Source of the DNA: an uncultured Alsobacter sp.
GTDB lineage: Bacteria > Pseudomonadota > Alphaproteobacteria > Rhizobiales > Beijerinckiaceae
DNA length: 64,000 bases
Direction of reading: 5' to 3'
NCBI RefSeq assembly: GCF_945952055.1
Contig: NZ_CAMFHB010000007.1
Span: 117,785 to 181,784 of the forward strand
Part shown: positions 25,970 through 33,785 of the stretch, one piece after another
Layout of the letters: each line of letters opens with the position of its first letter
How positions within the stretch are numbered: the first letter of the stretch is position 1
Made by a program: the position numbers and the translations under genes
Notes under the pieces: model-generated
Told to the model about the DNA's origin: nothing
What the model saw: only the letters and a program-made list of their open reading frames with translations
Database searches by the model: none

Positions 25970-26548
25970 GTGTCAGGAGCAGGCGCAGCCTTCGGAGGCG
26001 CAGCGGCCGGAGGCGGGGACCTGTCTGCCAATCCAGGTGCAGTCGAGCACGAAGGGCAAGCCGAGAAGGGCGTCGTCAAAGGCCGTGCTGTGGCCCCCTT
26101 CAACAAGCCGCACTTCGCCACGCTCAACCTCAACCCCACCGTCGAAGCCCAAGCGAAAGCCGACCCGGCCGGCTTCCTCGATCACAACCGTCGGAACCTG
26201 GCAAAGGCCTTCAAAAAGAACTTTGGTTATGTTCCCGATTTCCTGATTGTCGCAGGCGACGAGCACAGGCGGCTCCACCAGCACATTATCATCATCATGG
26301 ACGACAACGAGCTTCTTCGCGCACGCGAGGCGTTCCTCGCCGCTGGCGGCACTTGGTCGCACAAGCGCGGCGCCGGCCGGCAGCTCGACATTCAGGCTCT
26401 GCCCACGCCCGCGGACGTGGACACCGTCGCAAACTACCTGGCCAAGAACATGAACCAGGCGAGCGCCCAGCTCGGCGACAAGAAGCTCTATGTCTCCCGG
26501 CCGGCCCGCGCCGTCGCCGAGCGCCTCTACGAAGCCGAGCGCGCCTAG
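25970..26548 (+). CDS. HUH-endonuclease (rolling-circle replication initiator-like) protein
   Basis: A 192-residue protein with three motifs in rolling-circle Rep order: motif I FATLNLNP (49-56), motif II RLHQHIIII with the HxH metal pair (103-105), and motif III NYLAKN (155-160) with Y and K as in YxxK. Such proteins nick one DNA strand at an origin. The GTG at 25970 is the first possible start after an in-frame TAA. The frame ends at a TAG (26546-26548) but stays open for 75 more codons, so a nonsense mutation is possible. It may serve as a replicase or mobilisation nickase for element 2. Confidence 0.72.
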   Translation: MSGAGAAFGGAAAGGGDLSANPGAVEHEGQAEKGVVKGRAVAPFNKPHFATLNLNPTVEAQAKADPAGFLDHNRRNLAKAFKKNFGYVPDFLIVAGDEHRRLHQHIIIIMDDNELLRAREAFLAAGGTWSHKRGAGRQLDIQALPTPADVDTVANYLAKNMNQASAQLGDKKLYVSRPARAVAERLYEAERA

Positions 26549-26773
26549 ATCAGCGACTACCTGCATAAGCACCGCGCCGTGGACTCAGAGCGGCCCGTGG
26601 AAGCTGCCAAGCCCGATCCCGCACCCAGGATGGCGCCGAGGCGAGCGCCTGCCGCAGGAGGCTCTCTGAACGGCTTCCGGAGCCACGCAGAGCGGATGCT
26701 TTTTGAGGTCTGGAAAGGCGGGGTTCCGCCAAGCTTAAAACCGGATCATACGGCCTCATACGGTATTAAATGA
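26549..26773 (+). pseudogene. Possible C-terminal continuation of the HUH gene beyond an amber codon
   Basis: The frame of the HUH gene continues past TAG for 74 sense codons (start ISDYLHKHRAVDSERP, then a Pro/Arg-rich and a helical part SHAERMLFEVWKGG) to a TAA. The uninterrupted same-frame extension suggests either a nonsense-truncated gene or chance open sequence in GC-rich DNA. The first CATACG repeats lie in its last codons. Confidence 0.4.
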
Positions 26774-26817
26774 TTCCATACGCTTCGACACTTGACATAG
26801 CCCTATACGACCATACG
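26747..26817. repeat. CATACG repeat array over a promoter
   Basis: CATACG occurs at 26747, 26757, 26777 and 26812, with TATACG at 26804. The first three are spaced 10 and 20 bp, that is, on one helical face. The last two flank or overlap the -10 region. This may be an operator array or iteron set. Confidence 0.6.
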
Positions 26818-26819
26818 AT
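26792..26819 (+). promoter_or_regulatory. Sigma70-like promoter for the 26856 gene
   Basis: TTGACA (26792-26797) and TACGAT (26814-26819) are separated by 16 bp. The last CATACG repeat overlaps the -10 element, so a bound repressor would block it. Confidence 0.6.
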
Positions 26820-26855
26820 GGCGCCATCGTAACAGAGCCCAGGGAGGGCAACTCG

Positions 26856-27407
26856 ATGACACCCGGAACAGATCTTTCCGCCACAACCCTCAAGCGTCTG
26901 GCGGTTTACGCCGAGCCGTTCGTGGACACCGTCGACTCCGTCGTGAATCGCATCCTCGACCACTACGAAGCCGCTCAGAACGCGACAGCGGCCCAGCCCG
27001 ACGCGATGCCAGGCGTTCCCCTGGTCAGCGCAGCATCTCCGCCGAACCTGTCCTACACGACGCCGAAATCGATCGAGATCGACGGCGAGATCATGCCGCC
27101 GGCGCAGGCCTATTGGAACCTTGCATTCTTGAAGGTCGTCGAGATCGCGGCGAAGAAGGGCAAGACGGCGAAGGAACTGAAGAACATGATCTCCGCTAAC
27201 TCGTACGTCGGCGAGAAGGTGGACAACGGCTACAAGTTCCTGCCGGAGGTTGGCTTGTCCATCCAAGGCCTCGACGCCAATTCGGCCTGGAAAGCGACCT
27301 ACAATCTCGCTCGCACGATGAGGATCAAGGTCGATGTGGTGTTCGCCTGGCAGAACACCGAAAAGGCAGCGCGGCCGAACGAGGTGGCTCGCATGACGGT
27401 CGGCTGA
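26856..27407 (+). CDS. Unrecognised protein with possible SeqA/RHH-like N-terminus
   Basis: A 183-residue protein with an AGGGAGGG ribosome site. Residues about 9-37 (TTLKRLAVYAEPFVDTVDSVVNRILDHYE) resemble the short N-terminal dimerisation/DNA-binding segment of SeqA-like or ribbon-helix-helix proteins. The rest (PAQAYWNLAFLKVVEIAAKKG, then NGYKFLPEVGLSIQGLDANSAW) looks like a compact conserved domain I cannot name. A promoter with CATACG repeats precedes it and a terminator follows, so it is monocistronic and perhaps self-regulated. It could be a control protein for element 2 or a component acting with the AIPR gene. Confidence 0.65.
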   Translation: MTPGTDLSATTLKRLAVYAEPFVDTVDSVVNRILDHYEAAQNATAAQPDAMPGVPLVSAASPPNLSYTTPKSIEIDGEIMPPAQAYWNLAFLKVVEIAAKKGKTAKELKNMISANSYVGEKVDNGYKFLPEVGLSIQGLDANSAWKATYNLARTMRIKVDVVFAWQNTEKAARPNEVARMTVG

Positions 27408-27420
27408 TGGGATGCGCAGA

Positions 27421-27450
27421 AAGCGGGGCACTTGTGCAGCCCCGCTTCCT
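27421..27450 (+). terminator. Terminator after the 26856 gene
   Basis: AAGCGGGG and CCCCGCTT arms flank an 11-base loop, followed by CCTCCC. The T-run is weak. It lies between convergent genes. Confidence 0.6.
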
Positions 27451-27478
27451 CCCGCCCGCTACGGACTACCGGAAGAGT

Positions 27479-27850
27479 TCACGCAGATTTCGCTTCAATA
27501 CGGCAACCGGAACCTCGGCTATAACCAGGGCGATGTGGGGCTATGGCGAGCCGCCCCACACGCACCAACTTGCTCTTGAACTCCCGGCCGGCGAGACCCG
27601 CCAGCGTGCGGAAGAACCAGTAGAACGGCGAGTTGCGGATCAAGATCCAGATCAGGATCGCCAAGTCCGACGGCGACAACGACACGCGCGTCTTGTAGTC
27701 GCCCTTCAGGCCCTGCGGGACGCTCATGCAGAAGACGATCTCGAGGTGCCCGTTACCCTTGAGGTAGATCTCCGACTTGGATTTGGCCTCGATTGGCGAG
27801 AGACTTTCATGTGCAGGCAGCGTGATCAACGCGAGCTTGCGGGATCCCAT
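27479..27850 (-). CDS. Unrecognised protein of 123 residues
   Basis: The ATG at 27850 has a GAGGT site. The sequence contains a beta-rich middle (KSEIYLKGNGHLEIVFCMSV) and one hydrophobic helix (SDLAILIWILIRNSPFYWFF), then a basic tail. No family is recognised; the hydrophobic helix may be buried or membrane-associated. It lies downstream of the AIPR gene on the same strand but after a terminator, with its own promoter-like region and a palindrome. It could be a partner or regulator of AIPR, by position only. Confidence 0.55.
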   Translation of the reverse strand: MGSRKLALITLPAHESLSPIEAKSKSEIYLKGNGHLEIVFCMSVPQGLKGDYKTRVSLSPSDLAILIWILIRNSPFYWFFRTLAGLAGREFKSKLVRVGRLAIAPHRPGYSRGSGCRIEAKSA

Positions 27851-27888
27851 ATCGTGACCTCAGCCCGATGCTTCTATGCTCATTGAAT

Positions 27889-27909
27889 TATCCTCAGTTG
27901 TTGAGGATA
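27889..27909. promoter_or_regulatory. Palindrome upstream of the 27479-27850 gene
   Basis: TATCCTCA and TGAGGATA flank five bases, starting 39 bp before the start codon. On the minus strand TTGATC and TAATAG, 18 bp apart, form a possible promoter just upstream, placing the palindrome near the transcription start as an operator would be. Confidence 0.5.
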
Positions 27910-27982
27910 CCTATTAGACAAACGGAAGTTCCACGATCAAGTAATAGGCTTCTAATACCTTGCGCATACTCTCGAAGACTTA

Positions 27983-28014
27983 GAAATTGAAAGGGCCGGT
28001 CAAAGCCGGCCCTT
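27983..28014 (-). terminator. Terminator after the AIPR gene
   Basis: AAGGGCCGG and CCGGCCCTT arms with a six-base loop; on the minus strand they are followed by TCAATTT. It lies directly after the AIPR stop codon. Confidence 0.85.
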
Positions 28015-28021
28015 CCGTCAA

Positions 28022-29227
28022 CTAGCTGGCAAGCGCCGCCTGGTTCGCCATGAGGTCGCGGAAGGCGACCGACTGGTGGAGTGTCTCCCAGTGCGTCCGG
28101 CTCTTCCCGATCGCGTTCGAGTTGCCGCCCAGCTCCTTGCTGCGCTCGATCGTCTTGCGGACGAGATCCGGCCCGACGTCCTTCCAACGCTTCAGCACTG
28201 CGTCGAATCCGCCGCGCCAACGATAGTTGCCGTCGTCGCCCTCCTCGACCATCCAGCGGAACGCAGCCAGGATCGGGTAGAGCGCCCCGGTCTGCAGGCG
28301 CATCTTCGCCTTCTTGCCCGTAAAGTAGAAGGGGAATTCCGTCTTCGCCTTCTCGTCCTTCGTGTTCATGATCTTGAGGTGGCCAGCCTTGCCACCGTTC
28401 TTGTTATGAACGACTGCGAAGTCCTGGCGAATGATGTCATGGAGCCGCAGGATCTCCTTGAGAAGCGGACGCAGCTTCATGAACTCGTCGTCACCGCTCT
28501 CATGGTCATCGCGGAAAGCGTCGAGTGCCTTCGACTTCTTCTCGTAAGCCTCAACCGGGTGGCTGCCGCTGGTCGAGTTCGGGTAGAGGCCGATGTTCAT
28601 GCAGGTCAGCAGGCTCACGATGTCACGGGCATCGTAGGTTCCGCTGTCGTTCTCGCTCCAAGCGATGTCCTTGTAGTAGGGCTCGCCGCGCAACTCGTCC
28701 TTGATCCAGTCGAAAGCACCGGCAAGGTCATCCAGCGACATGTCTTCGACCTGCAGCGCGGTGTTCAGACCGCCCGCAATCTCGGCGAGCCACGCGGCGG
28801 GCACACCGGTCCGAACCTCGATCTTCACGAACTGGCCCTTGATGGCCTGTTCGTTAAGGTTCTTGACGATGAGGTCGAGCGTGTGCCCGCCGTTGAGCAC
28901 TCCGTGCTGCTCCTCGTCGGGCAACTCGACATGATATTCGTTGTCGTTGATGCGCTTGACCGAGGCCGCATTGATGACAATGCCGAGGTTCTTCAGGTGG
29001 AAGGTGTTCGGGAGACAGTCCTCGTTCCGCAGGCTGTCGTCGACGCGCTTGTAGACCTGCTTCTTCGTATTCGGCCGGCGCGCGTTCGGTCCATACGAGA
29101 TGCCGTCAACGAGCGTGTGCGCCGGAACGTAGAAGATGTGGTGGACGATCTCGGGGTTCGCGTGGAAGACCGGATCGGGGATGCGCCGCGCAAACAGCGG
29201 GCGCAGCACGAGCGTGCTGAGCGTCAT
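28022..29227 (-). CDS. AIPR-family protein (abortive infection phage resistance)
   Basis: A 401-residue cytoplasmic protein. Two blocks match the AIPR family in order: FHLKNLGIVINAASV (about 76-90; compare the NNGI block of family members) and HGVLNGGHTLDLI (108-120; compare the IVNGxQT block). The C-terminal half is helical and unassigned. AIPR proteins come from abortive-infection systems where a phage cue triggers growth arrest. The G/H changes in the NGxQT position make this a divergent member. TTGACA lies about 100 bp upstream on the minus strand and a small inverted repeat lies in the leader. It is the main cargo of element 2. Confidence 0.75.
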   Translation of the reverse strand: MTLSTLVLRPLFARRIPDPVFHANPEIVHHIFYVPAHTLVDGISYGPNARRPNTKKQVYKRVDDSLRNEDCLPNTFHLKNLGIVINAASVKRINDNEYHVELPDEEQHGVLNGGHTLDLIVKNLNEQAIKGQFVKIEVRTGVPAAWLAEIAGGLNTALQVEDMSLDDLAGAFDWIKDELRGEPYYKDIAWSENDSGTYDARDIVSLLTCMNIGLYPNSTSGSHPVEAYEKKSKALDAFRDDHESGDDEFMKLRPLLKEILRLHDIIRQDFAVVHNKNGGKAGHLKIMNTKDEKAKTEFPFYFTGKKAKMRLQTGALYPILAAFRWMVEEGDDGNYRWRGGFDAVLKRWKDVGPDLVRKTIERSKELGGNSNAIGKSRTHWETLHQSVAFRDLMANQAALAS

Positions 29228-29246
29228 GTTTTTCGTCTCCGTAGGT

Positions 29247-29262
29247 GTCGCTATCCAGCGAC
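29247..29262. promoter_or_regulatory. Inverted repeat in the AIPR leader
   Basis: GTCGCT and AGCGAC are separated by ATCC, 19 bases before the start codon of the AIPR gene. It could be an operator or a leader hairpin. The rest of 29228-29510 holds a TTGACA element (29331-29336, minus strand) and no gene. Confidence 0.4.
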
Positions 29263-29510
29263 CCTGTTGCTGATCGTCGTACGGTCATCCAACCGCCGAC
29301 CCTGCATTTGAATTGCGAATCGCGGACATGTGTCAAGGACTTAGTGGCGAGACAGCCGAGTTGACGCCAGCGGCCAGGCAGAGAAGATTGTGAAGATCCC
29401 GCTTCCACTTCAGCCTAGTCTTGCAACATCGAGCGCCACGCTACATTGCTACACATTCACAAAGATTGACAATAATTCTGTTGGCTTTTCAAGAACTTAT
29501 TGATATAGAC

Positions 29511-29537
29511 GAGTTCAATCCTCTCCGGCAGCACCAG
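29511..29537 (+). other. Right attachment site (element 2 / chromosome junction)
   Basis: 27 bp identical to the last 27 bp of the other two copies (13705-13731 and 25481-25507). The 212 bp that follow to 29749 contain no supported gene and are presumably native sequence downstream of tRNA-Thr. Confidence 0.85.
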
Positions 29538-29749
29538 AAGAACCAATAATGTGTCGATGACGTCGCTCCGCGACTGTCTCCTGCATCGGTTCTTCGCACC
29601 GGCTGGACAACGCCGGTTCAGTGTCGCGTCTCGCCGCACCCAATGTTCAGGACTGACTGCGAGGCGAATGCCCCTTCGGTGGGTTGAGAGATTACGAAGA
29701 AGATATCGTTCGGGCCTAGCGGAGCCGTTGCCGTCGCGTTGATGATGGC

Positions 29750-30259
29750 GTGTCATGCTGTCTCGTGACGGAGGGCGGTGCGCTGGACAGAATCGACTCG
29801 ATCATCGAGCGGGTGGTCCGCGCGGCGGCGTGGCTGGCTCTACCCATTTCCGTACTGCTGTTCCTCCAGTGGCCGCTGCGCGATCTGGTTCGCGGCTATG
29901 CCCGCGAGGCGAACGACGTGGGGCAGGTGCTGTTCGCGCTTTATGTGGCGGTCGCGGTCACCGCCGCGACGCGGCGTGGAACCCATCTCGCGGCGGAGTC
30001 TCTCGCGCAGCGCTATTCTGCACGAGCGAGGATCTGGCTGCTGCGTGCAGGTCTCCTCCTGGCGTTGCTACCGTGGTCAGTGTTCGTGCTCATCGCGGGT
30101 TGGCCGCTTTACGCCAGTTCGGTGTCGCAACTCGAGCGCTTCGCCGACACGGGCAACCCTGGCTACGTGATCGTGAAGCTCTCGGCTGCCCTGATGGCCG
30201 CCCTCATGGTCCTGCAGGGCATTCGCGACCTTGTCCGTGGGACGAGAGGTCAGAGTTGA
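29750..30259 (+). CDS. dctQ: TRAP transporter small permease (DctQ type)
   Basis: A 169-residue protein with four predicted helices in the DctQ pattern: an N-terminal amphipathic stretch then LALPISVLLFLQWPLRD, a second helix at VGQVLFALYVAVAVTAATRRGTHL, and two C-terminal helices. It is the small membrane subunit of a TRAP importer. Several starts are possible (GTG 29750 or 29765) and none has a clear ribosome site. Its stop overlaps the start of the large permease gene. No DctP-type binding-protein gene is adjacent; the tRNA-Thr insertion lies directly upstream. Confidence 0.78.
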   Translation: MSCCLVTEGGALDRIDSIIERVVRAAAWLALPISVLLFLQWPLRDLVRGYAREANDVGQVLFALYVAVAVTAATRRGTHLAAESLAQRYSARARIWLLRAGLLLALLPWSVFVLIAGWPLYASSVSQLERFADTGNPGYVIVKLSAALMAALMVLQGIRDLVRGTRGQS

Positions 30260-31713
30260 TGGCCTTGTTCGGCCTGGGCCTTTTGCTGCTCGCCGCGCTG
30301 GGTCTCGTTCTCACAGGGCTGCCCGCATTCCTTGTCGTCTTCGCCGCGGCCGTCGTCGGCGCCTTGGGTGGTCTGCTGACGGGGCAGATCGCGCCTTCCA
30401 TTCTCGCCGCCTTGCCAAGCCGGGTGGTGAACCTCCTGGAAAGCGACCTTCTGCAGGCTCTGCCGCTGTATGTTCTCATGGGCGCGCTCATGAATCGCCT
30501 GCCCGTCGGTTCGGCGCTGTTTCGCACGGCAGTGGGCCTGATGCCGAAGTCCGGCGCCGCCCCCGCCGTCGCGGGGATCGGATTCGGTGCGCTGCTGGGC
30601 CCCATGAACGGATCTGTGGGCGCCAGTGTCATGGCCCTGTCGCGCTCTGTCGTGCCCTTGCTCGAAGAGCGGGGCCTTCCGCCGGCCTTCATCTCCGCTC
30701 TCCTGGTGGTCTCCAGCACGCTCGGGGTGGTCATCCCGCCGTCCCTGGTCCTGATCCTCCTCGGGGACGCGATGATGGCGGCCCACACGATCGCATCCAA
30801 CGCCATGGGTCGGTCTGAGCGGATCATGAACACTCAGGACCTGTTCCGAGGTGCTCTCGTGCCTGCCGCAATCTTTGTCCTGGCATCGCTCGCCATCGCC
30901 TGGGGTGCGGCCAGTCGGATAAAGGTCTCGGCGCCGCGATCCGACGTGATCACCTTGTCTGGTGGCGAGATCGTGCTCTCTTTGGCTACGGTTCTCGCCG
31001 TCGCCGGGTTGCTGGGCGGCGTGGCGACCGGCCTTTTCTATGCGGTTGAAGCCGCAGCTGCCGGTGTCGTCGTGCTGTTCATGGCCGCAGCACTTGGCGG
31101 CCGGCTACGCGGAGGCGCCATGGTCGGTCTCCTCGACGAGGTCATTGGCGGAACCGGTGCGCTGTTCGCCCTGCTCGTGGCTGCGACGACCCTGACGTTG
31201 GTCCTGAAGGTTCTCGGGTCGGACAAGCTCGTAGCCGACGCCGTTCGCAGCCTTCCCGGAGGTGCCCTCGCCGTCACCGCCGGCGTCCTCGCGTTGGTCG
31301 GCGCCAGCGCACTCATCCTCGACGCCTTCGAGATCGTGTTCGTCGTCGTCCCGATCGTGGCGCCTCCGCTTCTGGAGCGCGCGACTGACGCTGTCTGGGT
31401 GGGTGTCTTGTTCCTGCTCATTCTCCAGACGAGCTTCATGGCCCCGCCTTTCGGCTACGCGCTGATGTTGGCACAAGGTGTCCGACGCACCGCGGCCCTT
31501 CCCGTTTGGCGGGCCATCATGCCATACCTGGCCGCACAATTGGCCATCGTCATCCTCGTCCTGACGGTTCCTTCCCTCGTTCACCTGATGGATCCGCCGG
31601 CAGGCGGCGGCTTGTCGCCCGTCCTGACGGATGGCGAGGCCCGCAAAGCTCTGGAGACGCTGCCGCTGCCTGCGGACGACGATGCACCGCCACTGATTGC
31701 ACCGAAGCCCTGA
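30259..31713 (+). CDS. dctM: TRAP transporter large permease (DctM type)
   Basis: A 484-residue polytopic permease with TRAP large-subunit features (LPLYVLMGALMNR, GALLGPMNGSVGASVMALSR, VVIPPSLVLILLGD, FMAPPFGYALML). The start ATG overlaps the upstream stop (TGATG). It is longer than usual DctM proteins, mainly through an insertion around GRSERIMNTQDLF and a Pro/Asp-rich C-terminal tail. It forms the sodium-coupled transport channel with DctQ. The solute is unknown because no binding protein is encoded nearby. Confidence 0.88.
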   Translation: MALFGLGLLLLAALGLVLTGLPAFLVVFAAAVVGALGGLLTGQIAPSILAALPSRVVNLLESDLLQALPLYVLMGALMNRLPVGSALFRTAVGLMPKSGAAPAVAGIGFGALLGPMNGSVGASVMALSRSVVPLLEERGLPPAFISALLVVSSTLGVVIPPSLVLILLGDAMMAAHTIASNAMGRSERIMNTQDLFRGALVPAAIFVLASLAIAWGAASRIKVSAPRSDVITLSGGEIVLSLATVLAVAGLLGGVATGLFYAVEAAAAGVVVLFMAAALGGRLRGGAMVGLLDEVIGGTGALFALLVAATTLTLVLKVLGSDKLVADAVRSLPGGALAVTAGVLALVGASALILDAFEIVFVVVPIVAPPLLERATDAVWVGVLFLLILQTSFMAPPFGYALMLAQGVRRTAALPVWRAIMPYLAAQLAIVILVLTVPSLVHLMDPPAGGGLSPVLTDGEARKALETLPLPADDDAPPLIAPKP

Positions 31714-31776
31714 AGGGCTGGTCTCTCAGGCACCAATGCGCTGGTCGCGTCGTCGATCTGCGCCCGGGCCAGGCGG

Positions 31777-31810
31777 AAAACCCCGCCGGCCGGCAGGACG
31801 CATGGCGGGG
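31777..31810 (-). terminator. Terminator for the small gene at 31871-32014
   Basis: CCCCGCC (31781-31787) and GGCGGGG (31804-31810) form the stem. Read on the minus strand, TTTTCC follows. Confidence 0.6.
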
Positions 31811-31870
31811 TCCTCGTGTTAAGAGGACGTGCCTTCGGCCTGGATTCACTGGGGCTCTCGGGCCCGGATG

Positions 31871-32014
31871 TCAGAACGCCTTCTTCGCCTTCCGGGGCTT
31901 CTTCGTCGCCGTGTCGGCCGCCGGCTGAGGCGCCGGCTCCGGTCGCGGTGCAGCCGCCGGATCACGGGCGGGCGGATCGCGGTCGGCTTCGGTCTTCGGC
32001 TTGAACCTGATCAT
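31871..32014 (-). CDS. Small Pro/Ala/Lys-rich protein
   Basis: A 47-residue protein starting MIRFKPKTEADRDPPARD, continuing through an Ala/Pro linker and ending with a KKPRKAKKAF basic tail. This architecture resembles short histone-like or nucleic-acid-binding tails found in rhizobial genomes. Its function is unknown. A terminator lies just downstream on the same strand. Confidence 0.55.
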   Translation of the reverse strand: MIRFKPKTEADRDPPARDPAAAPRPEPAPQPAADTATKKPRKAKKAF

Positions 32015-32039
32015 CGCGAATCCCCGTGCATTTCCCGGA

Positions 32040-33785
32040 CTATAGCACGGCGTGGGAGGACAGGCGGCCGGGTGGCGAAGCCTGCGCCTCGTGCAACGCC
32101 TGGTACGGACCGCCCGCCCTGGCGAGGTCCGCGTGGCGTCCCTGTTCGGCGATCCCGGTTTCCGTGATCACGACGATCCGGTCCGCGTTGCGGATGGTGG
32201 CGAGGCGATGGGCGATGACGAGCGTGGTGCGGCCCACCGAGAGTTCGGCAAGAGACGCCTGGATCGCCGCCTCCGTCTCGGTGTCGAGCGCAGACGTCGC
32301 CTCGTCGAGAATCAGGATCGGCGGGTTCTTGAGAAAGATCCGCGCGATGGCGAGGCGCTGCTTCTGGCCGCCCGACAGCTTGACGCCGCGCTCGCCGACG
32401 ACCGTGTCGAGCCCGGCCGGCAGGTCGGCGATCATGGCGTCGAGCCGGGCGCGCCGCGCCGCCTCCAGGATCTCGGCTTCCGACGCGTCGAGCCGGCCAT
32501 AGGCGATGTTTTCGCGGATCGTCCCGGCGAACAGGAACACGTCCTGCGCCACGATCCCGATCTGCCGGCGAAGCGAGGCCAACGTCATGTCGCGGATATC
32601 GACGCCGTCGATGGTGATGGCGCCCGCGTCCACGTCGTAGAAGCGCGGTAGAAGCGAGAGCAAGGTGGTCTTGCCGGCGCCCGAGGGACCCACGAAGGCC
32701 ACCGTCTCGCCGGCATCGATCGTCAGGTCAATACGCGACAGGACGGGCCGGTCCTTGGCATAGCCGAAGCCGACGCCCGCGAAGCGAATGTCGCCGCGAA
32801 GAGTGGGAACGTCGATCGCGCCCGGCTTGTCGACGATGTCGGGCTGGGTGGCGAGCAGTTCCTGATAGCGCCTGAAGCCGGCAATGCCCTTCGGATAGGT
32901 CTCGATGACGGCGGCGATCTTGTCGAGCGGGCGGTAGAACACGCCGACCAGCAGCAGGAAGCCGATGAAGCCGCCGATCGAGAGCGTGCCTTCGACGACG
33001 TAGTAGGTGCCCGCCAGCATCACCGCGACCTGGACCAGCCGCATGCCGAGATAGTTCAGCGCCTGGCTGGCGGCCATGATCGCGTACGCCTCGAGCTTGG
33101 TCGCCCGATAGCCCAGGTTGTCGCGGGCGAACAGGGTCTTCTCGTGCGCCTCGTTGGCGAAGGCCTGGACGACACGGATGCCGCCGATGTTTTCCTCGAG
33201 CCGGGCATTGAACGCACCGACCCTTCCAAACTGCGCCTGCCAGTTCTGCGTCATGCGCGCGCCATAGCGGGTGACGACGAAAACGGAGACGGGCACGATC
33301 AGGGCGGTCAGCAGGGCGAGTTGCACGTGCACCGTCAGCATCAGCGCGAAGGCGCCGACGAAGGTCATGATCGCGATGAAGAGATCCTCGGGCCCGTGAT
33401 GGGCGACCTCGCCGATCTCCTCGAGGTCCTTGGTCACGCGGGCGACGAGATGGCCAGTCTTGCGCTCGTCGAAGTAGCGGAACGACAAGGTCTGCAGGTG
33501 CGCGAAAGCCTTGGCGCGCATCGCCGTTTCGATGTTGATGCCGAGCTTGTGACCCCAATAGGTCACGACGACGCTCAGGCCCGCATTCAGCGCGTAGATG
33601 GCCAGCAGGCCCGCCGCCGCGAGCAGGATCAGCGGCCAGTCATGCGCCGGCAGCAACACGTCGACGAACCCCTTCACCGCCAGCGGGTACGCCAGTTCGA
33701 GCAGCCCGGACAGAACGGCGCAGCCGAAATCGGCGAGGAACAGGGCCCGGTGCGGACGATAATAGGCAAAGAACGCGCGCAGCAT
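32040..33785 (-). CDS. ABC transporter, fused permease and ATPase
   Basis: About 581 residues: an N-terminal type I exporter membrane domain of six helices, then an ATPase domain with Walker A GPSGAGKTT, Q-loop VAQDVFLF, signature LSGGQKQR and Walker B ILILDEATSALD. It is a half-transporter that acts as a homodimer or heterodimer exporting lipids, drugs or peptides. The start at 33785 (MLRAFFAYYRPHR) is preferred because family members begin this way; ATG 33815 is an alternative. The substrate is not predictable. Confidence 0.93.
   Translation of the reverse strand: MLRAFFAYYRPHRALFLADFGCAVLSGLLELAYPLAVKGFVDVLLPAHDWPLILLAAAGLLAIYALNAGLSVVVTYWGHKLGINIETAMRAKAFAHLQTLSFRYFDERKTGHLVARVTKDLEEIGEVAHHGPEDLFIAIMTFVGAFALMLTVHVQLALLTALIVPVSVFVVTRYGARMTQNWQAQFGRVGAFNARLEENIGGIRVVQAFANEAHEKTLFARDNLGYRATKLEAYAIMAASQALNYLGMRLVQVAVMLAGTYYVVEGTLSIGGFIGFLLLVGVFYRPLDKIAAVIETYPKGIAGFRRYQELLATQPDIVDKPGAIDVPTLRGDIRFAGVGFGYAKDRPVLSRIDLTIDAGETVAFVGPSGAGKTTLLSLLPRFYDVDAGAITIDGVDIRDMTLASLRRQIGIVAQDVFLFAGTIRENIAYGRLDASEAEILEAARRARLDAMIADLPAGLDTVVGERGVKLSGGQKQRLAIARIFLKNPPILILDEATSALDTETEAAIQASLAELSVGRTTLVIAHRLATIRNADRIVVITETGIAEQGRHADLARAGGPYQALHEAQASPPGRLSSHAVL

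Larger units (their letters stand above)
25462..29537. mobile_element. Element 2: integrase-less att-flanked cassette with AIPR gene
   Basis: A 4.1-kb block between the middle (25462-25507) and right (29511-29537) copies of the tRNA-Thr 3' end. It encodes an HUH initiator-like protein, two small proteins of unknown function and an AIPR-family protein, but no integrase. Its left end resembles that of element 1 both just past att and in a pair of ACCAT repeats 11 bp apart at the same distance. It fits a cis-mobilisable element or a deleted relative of element 1. The right end lacks an obvious arm-site pair. Confidence 0.75.

Noticed and set aside
26546..26548. Amber codon read as pyrrolysine
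   Set aside because: No pyl genes are visible and pyrrolysine is very unlikely in this group; nonsense mutation or natural stop is simpler.
29457..29756. Minus-strand open frame across the right att site
   Set aside because: It spans the junction between element and chromosome, has no ribosome site and contains the tRNA fragment.
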